A stretch of DNA of 64,000 nucleotides from the NCBI RefSeq assembly GCF_005943945.1, contig NZ_CP040710.1, forward strand, positions 372,001 through 436,000, written 5' to 3'. Positions 17,483 through 24,399 of the stretch are shown in pieces. The notes under the pieces were generated by a model. It saw only the letters and a program-made list of their open reading frames with translations. It did not search any database and was not told the DNA's origin. The stretch comes from Aggregatimonas sangjinii. GTDB lineage: Bacteria > Bacteroidota > Bacteroidia > Flavobacteriales > Flavobacteriaceae. The translations under genes were made by a program, and so were the position numbers. How positions within the stretch are numbered: position 1 is the first letter of the stretch; every line of letters starts with the position of its first letter.

Positions 17483-18193
17483 TTACCATTGAATTTCTCT
17501 CTTATCTCTGAAAAACTTACCGGTCACGAATTCATCTTTTTGCAGGGCAATCCAAATTATTGTTTCTGCTCCTTGTTCTGGGCTTTTGGTTGCTCCACTT
17601 CCTCCCATATCAGTTCGTACCCAACCAGGGCAAACGGCATTTACAGCTATGCCATCATTTTTAAGTTTTGAGGCCAACTGAAGTGTTAATCCATTTAAAG
17701 CTAATTTAGAAATACTGTAACCAGGTGTACTGCCTGTCTGGCTTGCCAAGCTGCCGCCACCACTACTGACGTTTACAATTGAGCTATTTTCTGCTTGTTT
17801 TAAAAGAGGTAAAAAGCTTTGGATAGTTTGCCAAGGTCCTATCACGTTGGTTTCAACTGTTTGACGTACTTCATCCAAATTTGCAGTTTCTACATTTTGC
17901 CAAGTATCATAATTGATGCCAGCGTTGTTTATTAGAATGTCAAGTTTCCCGAATTCCACTTTCGCGAAAGCATAACAAGCATTAACACTTCCATTATCCG
18001 TAACATCCAACTGATGATGAACTACATCACCGTATTCTGAAAGCTGACTGATAAAATCATTACTATTTTGCGAGTTTCTACTGGTCGCAATTACCGTGAT
18101 GCCTTCCTGAAGCAATCCTTTGGCTACGGCAAAGCCAATTCCTCTATTCGCCCCTGTCACTAAAGCTACTTTATCTCTTATCCTTAAATCCAT
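17483..18193 (-). CDS. SDR family oxidoreductase
   Basis: A 236-aa classical SDR: VTGANRGIGFAVAKG at residue 13 (cofactor loop), NNAG motif in DILINNAGINYDTWQ, SIVNVSSGGGSL with the catalytic Ser, and the YSISK Tyr-Lys pair near residue 160. The family carries out NAD(P)-dependent alcohol/ketone interconversion in the cytoplasm. It is the last gene of a three-gene unit (hydrolase, SDR, SDR) read leftwards, about 60 bp after the previous SDR. It contains CTTTCGCGAAAG at 17959-17970, a palindrome found again in the hydrolase gene. The substrate is not predictable. Confidence 0.92.
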   Translation of the reverse strand: MDLRIRDKVALVTGANRGIGFAVAKGLLQEGITVIATSRNSQNSNDFISQLSEYGDVVHHQLDVTDNGSVNACYAFAKVEFGKLDILINNAGINYDTWQNVETANLDEVRQTVETNVIGPWQTIQSFLPLLKQAENSSIVNVSSGGGSLASQTGSTPGYSISKLALNGLTLQLASKLKNDGIAVNAVCPGWVRTDMGGSGATKSPEQGAETIIWIALQKDEFVTGKFFRDKREIQW

Positions 18194-18252
18194 AGTTTCA
18201 ATTTTCCATTGAAGGAATCCTAATAAAAAAGGTCCCCTTCCCTGATTAAGTT

Positions 18253-19104
18253 TTAATCGTCAAAATTTGTGTTTACGGCAGTTTCTCTCCAAGTTTCCAA
18301 TTCAAACAGCAATTGCTCGGCGTTTGTTTTGATTGCTTCAACAGCATCTGAACCAAGTTGTAGACGTAAAGGTGTATTCTCCGACCTTAAAGCTTTATCA
18401 ATAACCCTCGCCGCTTTATAGGGGTCACCTTCCTGTGTACCATCCATACCCTTTGCAAATTCCCTGGTATCACCTACAATGTCGTCGTAAGCTTTAATTT
18501 TAGGCATATGCTTTAGAGCGCTACCAGCGAATTCCGTACGAAAGGCACCTGGCTCCACTATCATGGTTTTTATTCCGAACGGTGCTACTTCCTGAGCCAA
18601 TGCCTCTGATGCTCCTTCCAAAGCAAATTTGGAAGCTGAGTAGGCACTAAACCCACTGAAACTCATATTTCCGCCCATGCTACTCATGTTAACTATGGCA
18701 CCGCTTCCTTGTTTTCTTAGGTAAGGAAGAACCTCTTGTGTTACAGCTACGGCCCCAAAGAAATTGGTTTCCATCTGATTGCGAAACTCTTCTTCTGGTG
18801 TTTCCTCAAGGGCGCCTACAATTCCATATCCTGCATTGTTGATAAGAACATCTATTCTTCCAAATGTATCTATTGCTTCATTTACACGTTGTTTGACCTG
18901 CTCACGACTTGTCACATCCATCGAAATGGCTTTGATTTGCTCTGGTGCAGTCGCAGCTAACTCATCTAATTTTTCTTTTCTACGTGCGGTTGCTATAACC
19001 TTGTATCCCTTTGATGCCGCATATTCTGAGATGGCTTTACCGAAGCCCGAAGAGGCTCCGGTGATAAACCATACTTTGTTATTATCTGTAGTTTTCATTT
19101 TCAT
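18253..19104 (-). CDS. SDR family oxidoreductase
   Basis: A 283-aa classical SDR with FITGASSGFGKAISEYA near residue 14, DVLINNAGYGIVGALEE, IVNMSSMGGNMSF, and YSASK (the catalytic Tyr and Lys). The long C-terminal part after VEPGAFRTEF is typical of the subgroup that acts on ketones and aldehydes. It starts MKMKTTDNNK; the Met at residue 3 is an alternative. It is 17 bp downstream of the hydrolase stop and so clearly in the same operon. Two different SDRs in one AraC-controlled operon point to stepwise oxidation or reduction, or detoxification, of a small organic molecule. Confidence 0.92.
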   Translation of the reverse strand: MKMKTTDNNKVWFITGASSGFGKAISEYAASKGYKVIATARRKEKLDELAATAPEQIKAISMDVTSREQVKQRVNEAIDTFGRIDVLINNAGYGIVGALEETPEEEFRNQMETNFFGAVAVTQEVLPYLRKQGSGAIVNMSSMGGNMSFSGFSAYSASKFALEGASEALAQEVAPFGIKTMIVEPGAFRTEFAGSALKHMPKIKAYDDIVGDTREFAKGMDGTQEGDPYKAARVIDKALRSENTPLRLQLGSDAVEAIKTNAEQLLFELETWRETAVNTNFDD

Positions 19105-19121
19105 ATTTTTTAATTAATTGT

Positions 19122-20102
19122 TTAAAGGTTCGCTCTAAAGTGTCTGGCAAGTTCTGTCACAGACTTCTCGATAACTTCTTCGTTATCATAGAATTGGTCG
19201 TGTTGATATTCATCCATCCATACTGCTCTTTTTTTGTCATTACGGATATTTTCAAAAGCAGTTTTAGCACCATCCGGCAAAAATTGTTTTTCGCTACCTA
19301 TCATTATTGTAGGTACTGTAACATCATTTGAGGAAGCGATACCATCATAGGTTAACCAAGGTTCCCAGCTCATTACGGCAAAATTATTCGTCCAAGGGGC
19401 TATTGCTCCTCTTGACTCCAAAGCATAATATTCAACAGGAAAGAACATAGCTGCTTCCATATTTTCTGGTTCGTAGGCAGGAACGTATGCGATATCACCA
19501 GTGGTTGCAAAGTCTTTTTTGGCATTTTGTGCTTTTTGAATACGTGCGTTTGTACCTTCATCACCACCATAAAACAATTTTGCTGTTTCAGGTGTCATCA
19601 GCCAAGCTACAACTGTACCTAAAGCTTTAATACGCTTATCTTCTGCGGTGGCTTGCATCATATATGCTCCACTAGCACACACTCCAACACCACCGATTCT
19701 TTCATTATCTACGTACGGTATTGTTTGCAGGTAGGTGACTGCATTTTTAATGTCTTCTACCTTGTCAGCGTGGTTTTCAAATTCTCTGGGCTGTCCTTCA
19801 CTCTCTCCAAAATATCTGTGGTCAAAGGCTAAGGTAATAAAGCCATTTTTTGTTAATTGTGCCGCATATAGCCCTTGCATTTGTTCTTTTACCGTTGTCC
19901 AACTACCATCAACAATGATTGCTGGATAGGTTTTGGTGTCGTCAAAATTTGTGGGTAAGTAAAGGTTTCCTACCAAGTTTAGTCCTTCTGAATTAAAGTT
20001 TACTGTTTTCATCTCAATTGTATTTTTTATGTTTAAATTATTTTGCGCTTTCGCGAAAGCGACAACTATAAAAAGCGCGATTAATGTGATTTTTGTTTTC
20101 AT
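19122..20102 (-). CDS. secreted YcjY/dienelactone-type alpha/beta hydrolase
   Basis: A 326-aa protein whose N-terminus MKTKITLIALFIVVAFAKAQ looks like a Sec signal peptide. The hydrolase fold shows LVGNLYLPTNFDDTKTYPAI, AFDHRYFGESEGQPREFENH and the elbow GGVGVCASGAYMMQATA, where Cys sits at the nucleophile position as in dienelactone hydrolase. A late His is in DEYQHDQFYDNEE. It is the first gene of the operon, just after a putative AraC-site promoter. It contains a 16-bp palindrome CGCTTTCGCGAAAGCG (20046-20061) inside the signal-peptide codons. The exact substrate is unknown. Co-transcription with cytoplasmic SDRs is odd for an exported enzyme. Confidence 0.85.
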   Translation of the reverse strand: MKTKITLIALFIVVAFAKAQNNLNIKNTIEMKTVNFNSEGLNLVGNLYLPTNFDDTKTYPAIIVDGSWTTVKEQMQGLYAAQLTKNGFITLAFDHRYFGESEGQPREFENHADKVEDIKNAVTYLQTIPYVDNERIGGVGVCASGAYMMQATAEDKRIKALGTVVAWLMTPETAKLFYGGDEGTNARIQKAQNAKKDFATTGDIAYVPAYEPENMEAAMFFPVEYYALESRGAIAPWTNNFAVMSWEPWLTYDGIASSNDVTVPTIMIGSEKQFLPDGAKTAFENIRNDKKRAVWMDEYQHDQFYDNEEVIEKSVTELARHFRANL

Positions 20103-20128
20103 AACTATTTGTTTTAATGATTATGATA

Positions 20129-20136
20129 CAAAAGTA
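20129..20136 (-). promoter_or_regulatory. putative -7 promoter element of the hydrolase-SDR operon
   Basis: On the minus strand this reads TACTTTTG, a perfect match to the Bacteroidota -7 consensus TAnnTTTG, 27 bp before the hydrolase ATG. I saw no TTG at the usual -33 spacing, which fits a promoter that needs an activator. Confidence 0.55.
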
Positions 20137-20151
20137 CAGGTAGTGTAAGGT

Positions 20152-20193
20152 GCGGTAACTACACAATTCAAAGCGTGAAGTATACAATTCAAA
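20152..20193. promoter_or_regulatory. tandem 21-bp direct repeat, candidate AraC-family binding sites
   Basis: Two head-to-tail 21-bp units (20152-20172 and 20173-20193) share the core TTTGAATTGT on the minus strand, with similar flanks (ATACTTCACGC and GTAGTTACCGC). Two helical turns between half-sites is the spacing used by AraC/XylS proteins, and the repeats lie just upstream of the -7 element, where an activator would sit. The araC-type gene is next door. Confidence 0.65.
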
Positions 20194-20217
20194 TACAGAT
20201 GGGAAAAATGATTTTTT

Positions 20218-21126
20218 TTAGCGTTTTCTGAATGTGCTAGGCGTTAGTCCTGTTTGCTTTTTGAAGAATTTCGCAAAGTGATTAGGATAGTTGTAATACA
20301 GCTCAAAAGCGATTTCCTTTACCGATTTGTTTGTATTGGAAAGTCGTGATTTTGCCAAACTTAGAATGTGCCCGTAGATGAGTTCGGAAGCTGAATGTGA
20401 GGTAATTCTTTTAGAAATTGAATTAAGGTGGTTAGGATGAATGGATAAGTTGTCTGCATAAAAACTTACTTTATGCGGCTCGGCATTTTCAAAGCCTAGC
20501 TCTGGTCGAAAACTTGTCTCTATTAAGTTTTTAAATCGACTTATTACGGCAATGTCATTATTCCTCTGTGTAAACTTTAGATTTTTCTTTTGAGACTGAT
20601 TTTTAAACATTCTCGCTACTCTATACAACAAGGACCTCGTATAGTTAAAAACGATGTCTTTCGCAAATTCCTCATCCTTGTGATGTTCAGCCAATGATTC
20701 TTTGAAGATATTTATGAAGGTGTTGGTGTCATCTTTTGCGATTTCTAAAGGAACTGTATTATCAACCATCAAAAAAGGAAAATCTTGTCCTATTCGTTTC
20801 CTATGATTTTCTCTTCTGAAAAAATCTTCTGTGAACATAATATAGTATCCTTCCCAGTCTGGTAGAATTTCCCAATGCGCAATTTGGTAGGGTGAATTAA
20901 AGAAAACGGTAGCTCTCAAATTCTTAGTAGAATAGTTACCTGTTTTAGCATATCCCGAACCATCTAATTTTAAAGCTAATGCATAGAATTCGTGTTTATG
21001 AGCTCCCATTTTGTGATGCACCGTTTTCATATTCTCTTTAAAGCTGCGTACATCACAGTCAGTCCATTTTGGCGGACTAATATTTATGCCTTTACAATAT
21101 TCTTTTAATGTGGAGAAATGTTTCAC
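20218..21126 (-). CDS. AraC family transcriptional regulator
   Basis: A 302-aa protein. The C-terminal 100 residues form the two-helix-turn-helix AraC domain: SVKEIAFELYYNYPNHFAKF followed by FKKQTGLTPSTFRKR; the first HTH is near DNLSIHPNHLNSISKRIT. The N-terminal part (MGAHKHEFYALALKLDGSG...) looks like a cupin-type effector domain. It lies upstream of and on the same strand as the hydrolase-SDR-SDR genes, separated by a region holding a tandem direct repeat and a promoter element, so it most likely activates them. It travels with them as one cassette. Confidence 0.9.
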   Translation of the reverse strand: MKHFSTLKEYCKGINISPPKWTDCDVRSFKENMKTVHHKMGAHKHEFYALALKLDGSGYAKTGNYSTKNLRATVFFNSPYQIAHWEILPDWEGYYIMFTEDFFRRENHRKRIGQDFPFLMVDNTVPLEIAKDDTNTFINIFKESLAEHHKDEEFAKDIVFNYTRSLLYRVARMFKNQSQKKNLKFTQRNNDIAVISRFKNLIETSFRPELGFENAEPHKVSFYADNLSIHPNHLNSISKRITSHSASELIYGHILSLAKSRLSNTNKSVKEIAFELYYNYPNHFAKFFKKQTGLTPSTFRKR

Positions 21127-21383
21127 TTAGTTTGCTGTATGCTGCATAATGGTTTCGGCTATGATAAGTAGGGCAGGTTATAGGCAGGAATCTTTCCGCC
21201 TAGACGAAGGGGATACTCTTAAATACCCTATTTGCTATTGCCAATGTGCCCGTTGCACAAGTTAGCGAAAAAATCAGTTTAGAATCATTGCCGATCGGGA
21301 AACTGGTTGTAACTTAAGATATGGAACTGAGTAAAGTTTATCAGAGAAACTGTTCTCCCATTTCCAGTCAAGCGACTCGGGTA
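21127..21383. other. non-coding spacer upstream of the AraC gene
   Basis: It holds a 5' cassette-boundary box near 21241-21268, which on the minus strand reads CTAACTTGTGCAACGGGCAC. No gene is supported. Confidence 0.45.
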
Positions 21384-21507
21384 TGAGCCTTCTAAAGGCA
21401 GATTATCTGCTTCTATCCCACTTGGAAATATATGTGCAGCAGGGCTATTTCGAGATCGGGATAGGTTTTTTTTGGATCTTGTGCCACGGATAGTGTTGTT
21501 GTTAGGC
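21384..21507 (-). repeat. structured cassette repeat E3 (3' of the unknown gene pair)
   Basis: On the minus strand: GCCTAACAACAACAC, CCGTGGCACAAG, then CTATCCC pairing with GGGATAG around CTGCACATAT, and the outer arm CTTTAGAAGGC. Same plan as E1 and E2. Confidence 0.7.
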
Positions 21508-21514
21508 AGTTTTT

Positions 21515-21979
21515 TTAGAGCTTATATCTTTTAAATCTTTTTTCGAACATAGTTTTTAAAAAGTTGTTTTGAAGATAAACATCAGTTAATTCCCAAATCA
21601 AGTCCATCATATCCTCGTCTTCTTTGATAATCCCTTTTCCTTTGTTTTCGGGAATTTCGCCTTGTGAATAAATATATTTTCGGTCAAGATTACCATTGAT
21701 GTATTTTTCAAAGTAATAAGTATCAGAAATGTCTGAAATCATAAATTGTATAATCTCGCCATCAAAGTTTGAGATGTCATAAACCTGTCCCAATTCTGTG
21801 ATTATAAGAGTTCCTGTTTGGGTTTGTAAAATATCAACCGTGTTTTCGTCCCGATAACTGCTAGTAGCTTCCTCAAAGTCTATTTCTCTACAAAAAGTAA
21901 GCTTGTTGCCTAAAATGCTTTCTAGGCTTGTCTCGACTGGTTTCCTTTTAATGAGTATTCCTGCAATGTTAAATTCCAC
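21515..21979 (-). CDS. hypothetical protein, 154 aa
   Basis: No family recognised. It has no signal peptide or membrane span; the sequence is acidic and beta-rich (LIITELGQVYDISNFDGEII; MISDISDTYYFEKYINGN). The basic C-terminus is MFEKRFKRYKL. It follows the 115-aa gene by 8 bp on the same strand, so the two are expressed together. The pair is markedly AT-rich and bounded by cassette repeats, which suggests transfer as a unit. Paired small cytoplasmic proteins in such cassettes are often toxin-antitoxin or immunity pairs, but nothing in the sequence proves this. Confidence 0.7.
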   Translation of the reverse strand: MEFNIAGILIKRKPVETSLESILGNKLTFCREIDFEEATSSYRDENTVDILQTQTGTLIITELGQVYDISNFDGEIIQFMISDISDTYYFEKYINGNLDRKYIYSQGEIPENKGKGIIKEDEDMMDLIWELTDVYLQNNFLKTMFEKRFKRYKL

Positions 21980-21987
21980 TTTTTCAA

Positions 21988-22335
21988 TTATTTAAGTTCA
22001 GAAATATCTCGATAAATTTTATTTTCCTTTCCAATTAGAACAGCTAAATTGTTATTTAAGGCAATGTTTAAAACATCTTGCTTTAACTTTTCTAAATTGT
22101 TGTAATCTATGTCTATAACAGCAATATTTTCATGCTCTTCAAATATCAGGTAATTTCCCCAAACCATTTTATTAGGTATTTCAGGAAACCGTGATTGGAT
22201 TCGTTTAATTACTTTTTTTATATTTGAAGTTGATTCTACTTTATTTTGTTCCAATTTCTTGCTGATTTCAATCCACGATTTAGTGTCTGAATCTACAAGA
22301 ATATTCTTTTCCGCAATGATTATTGAACCTTTCAT
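21988..22335 (-). CDS. hypothetical protein, 115 aa
   Basis: No family recognised. It starts MKGSIIIAEKNILVDSDTKS and has no signal peptide. A basic helical middle (NIKKVIKRIQSRFPEIPNKM) is followed by a beta-alpha region with AVIDIDYNNLEKLKQDVL. It is the first gene of a two-gene AT-rich unit with the 154-aa gene. A GTTGTAGC box lies on its upstream side near 22362-22373. Function is unknown. Confidence 0.68.
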   Translation of the reverse strand: MKGSIIIAEKNILVDSDTKSWIEISKKLEQNKVESTSNIKKVIKRIQSRFPEIPNKMVWGNYLIFEEHENIAVIDIDYNNLEKLKQDVLNIALNNNLAVLIGKENKIYRDISELK

Positions 22336-22380
22336 TTTTGCGTGTATTTTCTTTTGAAATAGCTACAACGGGGTAAGTCT

Positions 22381-22464
22381 TCAATTGATATACAGAATGG
22401 CTATTTCGAAAGAGGGAAAATTGTTTTAAAGTATTTTGCAACGGTTACTTTCGTTGTGCATGGT
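22381..22464 (-). repeat. structured cassette repeat E4, short form (3' of the BatD-like gene)
   Basis: Directly after the stop on the minus strand: CATGCACAACGAAAGTAACC, CGTTGCAAAAT, then a TTTCGAAATAGCC segment. The left half matches E1-E3; the right arm is lost or replaced. Confidence 0.6.
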
Positions 22465-23379
22465 TTATTCCACAATAAATGAAAGTTCATTTGATTTGAC
22501 CTTAATTTTATTGTCAGTTGGTTGCACCGTATAACCTTTGCCATCTTTATTTGGAATATAAGTTTCAAGAAAATCTGAATCACTTTTAGATATAAAATAT
22601 ATGAATTCACTCGGGCCTATGGTATGTTTTCCTTTGCGTTTAGATACTACTTTTAAACTTAATAGTAATGTTTTTATATACCATGAACCATATAATTCTT
22701 CCATTATTCGCCCTTCACCAAAAATATCATAATCTAAATCTACTATTTCAAAATCACTATTAAGTTGGTCTTCAAGTTTTTCGTTTCCTGATAATTTGTA
22801 TAAGTTGGTTTTTACTTCAAAACGTAGGGTATTATCTCTCCCTTCCACCTTCGGCGGCGATACTATACTATCGATTTTAGTTGTCACCTTTTTAACTTTA
22901 TAATACTTGCTATACTCATATAAAGAAAAACCTATGGTATCTTTTTGTTGATACTTATTCTTATCAGAGACTAATTTTAAAATTATTTCCTTTTCGGTAG
23001 CCATGGGTATTTTGTCAACTACTTCTATATTCATAGGATTGGCAGATAGCACTTTGTCTTTTGTAAAACCTTGAATAGTTGGTAATTCAAGTGTTCCTCT
23101 TTCTTTGGGAATGATATAATTATAATACTCAAGATATTTTTGTCCATCTCTTTCTTTTTCTTGAATAGAAGGGAAATCATTGAATTCAAACCCGTTAGTA
23201 CTCGGAATAGAGATGCTATCCTGTTGACTTAAATTTCTAAACAAAATGGTAATCGAATTAGTTTTTTTTATTTCCATTTTGGGCTGAACGATAACAATAA
23301 TATCTTCAATGGCTTCTTGTCCCTCACAACTAACGGCTATTAACAATATTGATAAGGTTATTAAAATATGATTTTTCAT
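22465..23379 (-). CDS. BatD-like lipoprotein
   Basis: A 304-aa protein starting MKNHILITLSILLIAVSCEG, a lipoprotein signal with Cys18. The segment ISIPSTNGFEFNDFPSIQ, then YNYIIPKERGTLELPTIQGF and LSANPMNIEVVDK, follows the 'opinion-free' pattern of BatD N-terminal beta domains (a YxYxxxPxxxGxxxxP core), but the membrane segments and partner genes (batA-C) are absent here. The gene is AT-rich and forms the last cassette of the array, with TTGTTGTGCATAA before it and ATGCACAACGA after its stop. Its role is unknown; membrane-anchored protein binding is a guess. The ATG was preferred over a TTG four codons upstream. Confidence 0.65.
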   Translation of the reverse strand: MKNHILITLSILLIAVSCEGQEAIEDIIVIVQPKMEIKKTNSITILFRNLSQQDSISIPSTNGFEFNDFPSIQEKERDGQKYLEYYNYIIPKERGTLELPTIQGFTKDKVLSANPMNIEVVDKIPMATEKEIILKLVSDKNKYQQKDTIGFSLYEYSKYYKVKKVTTKIDSIVSPPKVEGRDNTLRFEVKTNLYKLSGNEKLEDQLNSDFEIVDLDYDIFGEGRIMEELYGSWYIKTLLLSLKVVSKRKGKHTIGPSEFIYFISKSDSDFLETYIPNKDGKGYTVQPTDNKIKVKSNELSFIVE

Positions 23380-23583
23380 TTTTATTGACAATCTTAAAAA
23401 TTATGCACAACAATTGTATATCGCAGCTAGTCACTATATCCCACCAAATTAACCAAAAATCAATAGAATATGATAGGCAGCGGCCTGTAAAGATGTAGAA
23501 AGGGTTACACGACTGGAAACGTTTACGATTTTGAATACCATTCAAATGAAACCGACCCACGGCTAGTAAGCAAACAAAAAATG

Positions 23584-23709
23584 GGGTGCCTTAAAAGTAT
23601 ACCCAACGCGTCATTACGAGCAAAGCGAAGTAATCTGTCGGTTAACACCAACGAGTTACAGATTGCTTCGTGCCTCGCAAAGACGGCTGAAAGTACTTTC
23701 TAGACACCC
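23584..23709. repeat. 126-bp nested palindromic element, copy B
   Basis: Arms GGGTGCCTTAAAAGTA and TACTTTCTAGACACCC enclose the same inner palindrome as copy A (TCATTACGAGCAAAGCGAAG against GATTGCTTCGTGCCTCGCAA). Both copies are exactly 126 bp long, and substitutions in the arms partly preserve pairing. Confidence 0.8.
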
Positions 23710-23769
23710 TCTTTTAAGTAGCGTAGGTTGTATTAAACTATAGGGTAGTGTAGGTTGTTCAAATATGCT

Positions 23770-23946
23770 TTACTGTAGGTCGGTTGCGGCGGCCTTGTTT
23801 GGGGTAGCGACCGTCTGTTGTTCCACCTGGGTAATTTCTTTGGCCATGGCAAGGTCTTGGGCGTCGGTCTGGCCTACATTATAATAGGTAAGGGCAGCGA
23901 TGACAAAACTTGCGAAGTATAGGGAACTTTTTACTTTGTAAGACAT
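23770..23946 (-). CDS. 58-aa single-span membrane protein, copy 3 of 3
   Basis: It starts MSYKVKSSLYFASFVIAALT, continues YYNVGQTDAQDLAMAK and ends NKAAATDLQ. The membrane segment (about 8-22) is identical to copy 2, while the tail has diverged but keeps ATPN near residue 47. Conservation of the N-terminal 25 residues with a variable tail suggests selection on the membrane or export part. Downstream GTAGGTT heptamers and the 126-bp element are as in copy 2. It is below the usual annotation size limit. Function is unknown. Confidence 0.72.
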   Translation of the reverse strand: MSYKVKSSLYFASFVIAALTYYNVGQTDAQDLAMAKEITQVEQQTVATPNKAAATDLQ

Positions 23947-24300
23947 GGCATTTGATTTTGGCCCTCCACACGGTGAGCAGGTTTCTTATGTCTAAGATAA
24001 CTCAAGAAGCGCTTCCCCAATTTCACTTGTTGTGAAACCGCCCTTTATTTGATGCCAAAAGCATCTTTTTTGTGGTGTGGTATTTTGTGCGCCCGTTTTA
24101 CAACTGATTTTAGCGGGCTGAACGGTTTATTTTCTTGGATGGGGCGGGCATTAATTAGGAACTCTTTTGCTTACAGGTGATCGAAGACCGAAAAACAAAG
24201 ACTGAAGCCGGAAGACTTCAAAATAAATATTAAAATATGTATTGCCTAAGAATTATGGTTCCCGTTCCAAATTCCACCGTAGGCCCCCATAAAACATCTC

Positions 24301-24399
24301 GCACCGCGCTCGGTGCACCCAACATCGAACACCGCGCACCATGCACCCAGCATCAAACATCGAACACCGGGCATCCGACACCACGCATCCAACACCCAC
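24301..24399. repeat. degenerate CA-rich tandem repeat
   Basis: Short units such as CACCCAACATCGAACACC, CACCCAGCATCAAACATC and CATCCAACACCCACT recur with a loose 9/18-base rhythm. The array runs right up to the metalloprotease stop codon at 24400. Confidence 0.6.

Larger units (their letters stand above)
23442..24075. repeat. duplicated unit, copy B (carries the 58-aa gene at 23770-23946)
   Basis: Colinear with 8831-9460: ACCAAATTAACCAAAAATCA box, TGTAGAAAGGG, the 126-bp palindromic element, GTAGGTT heptamers, the small membrane protein gene and the TTTGTTGTGAAA-like segment (here CTTGTTGTGAAA). It immediately follows the cassette array, so the array is bracketed at a distance by the two copies. 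Confidence 0.72.

Noticed and set aside
16304-23422. Classical integron or transposon
   Set aside because: No integrase or transposase gene is present in the window, and the GTTRRRY core is only loosely matched, so I report the cassette array as a hypothesis and not as an annotated integron.
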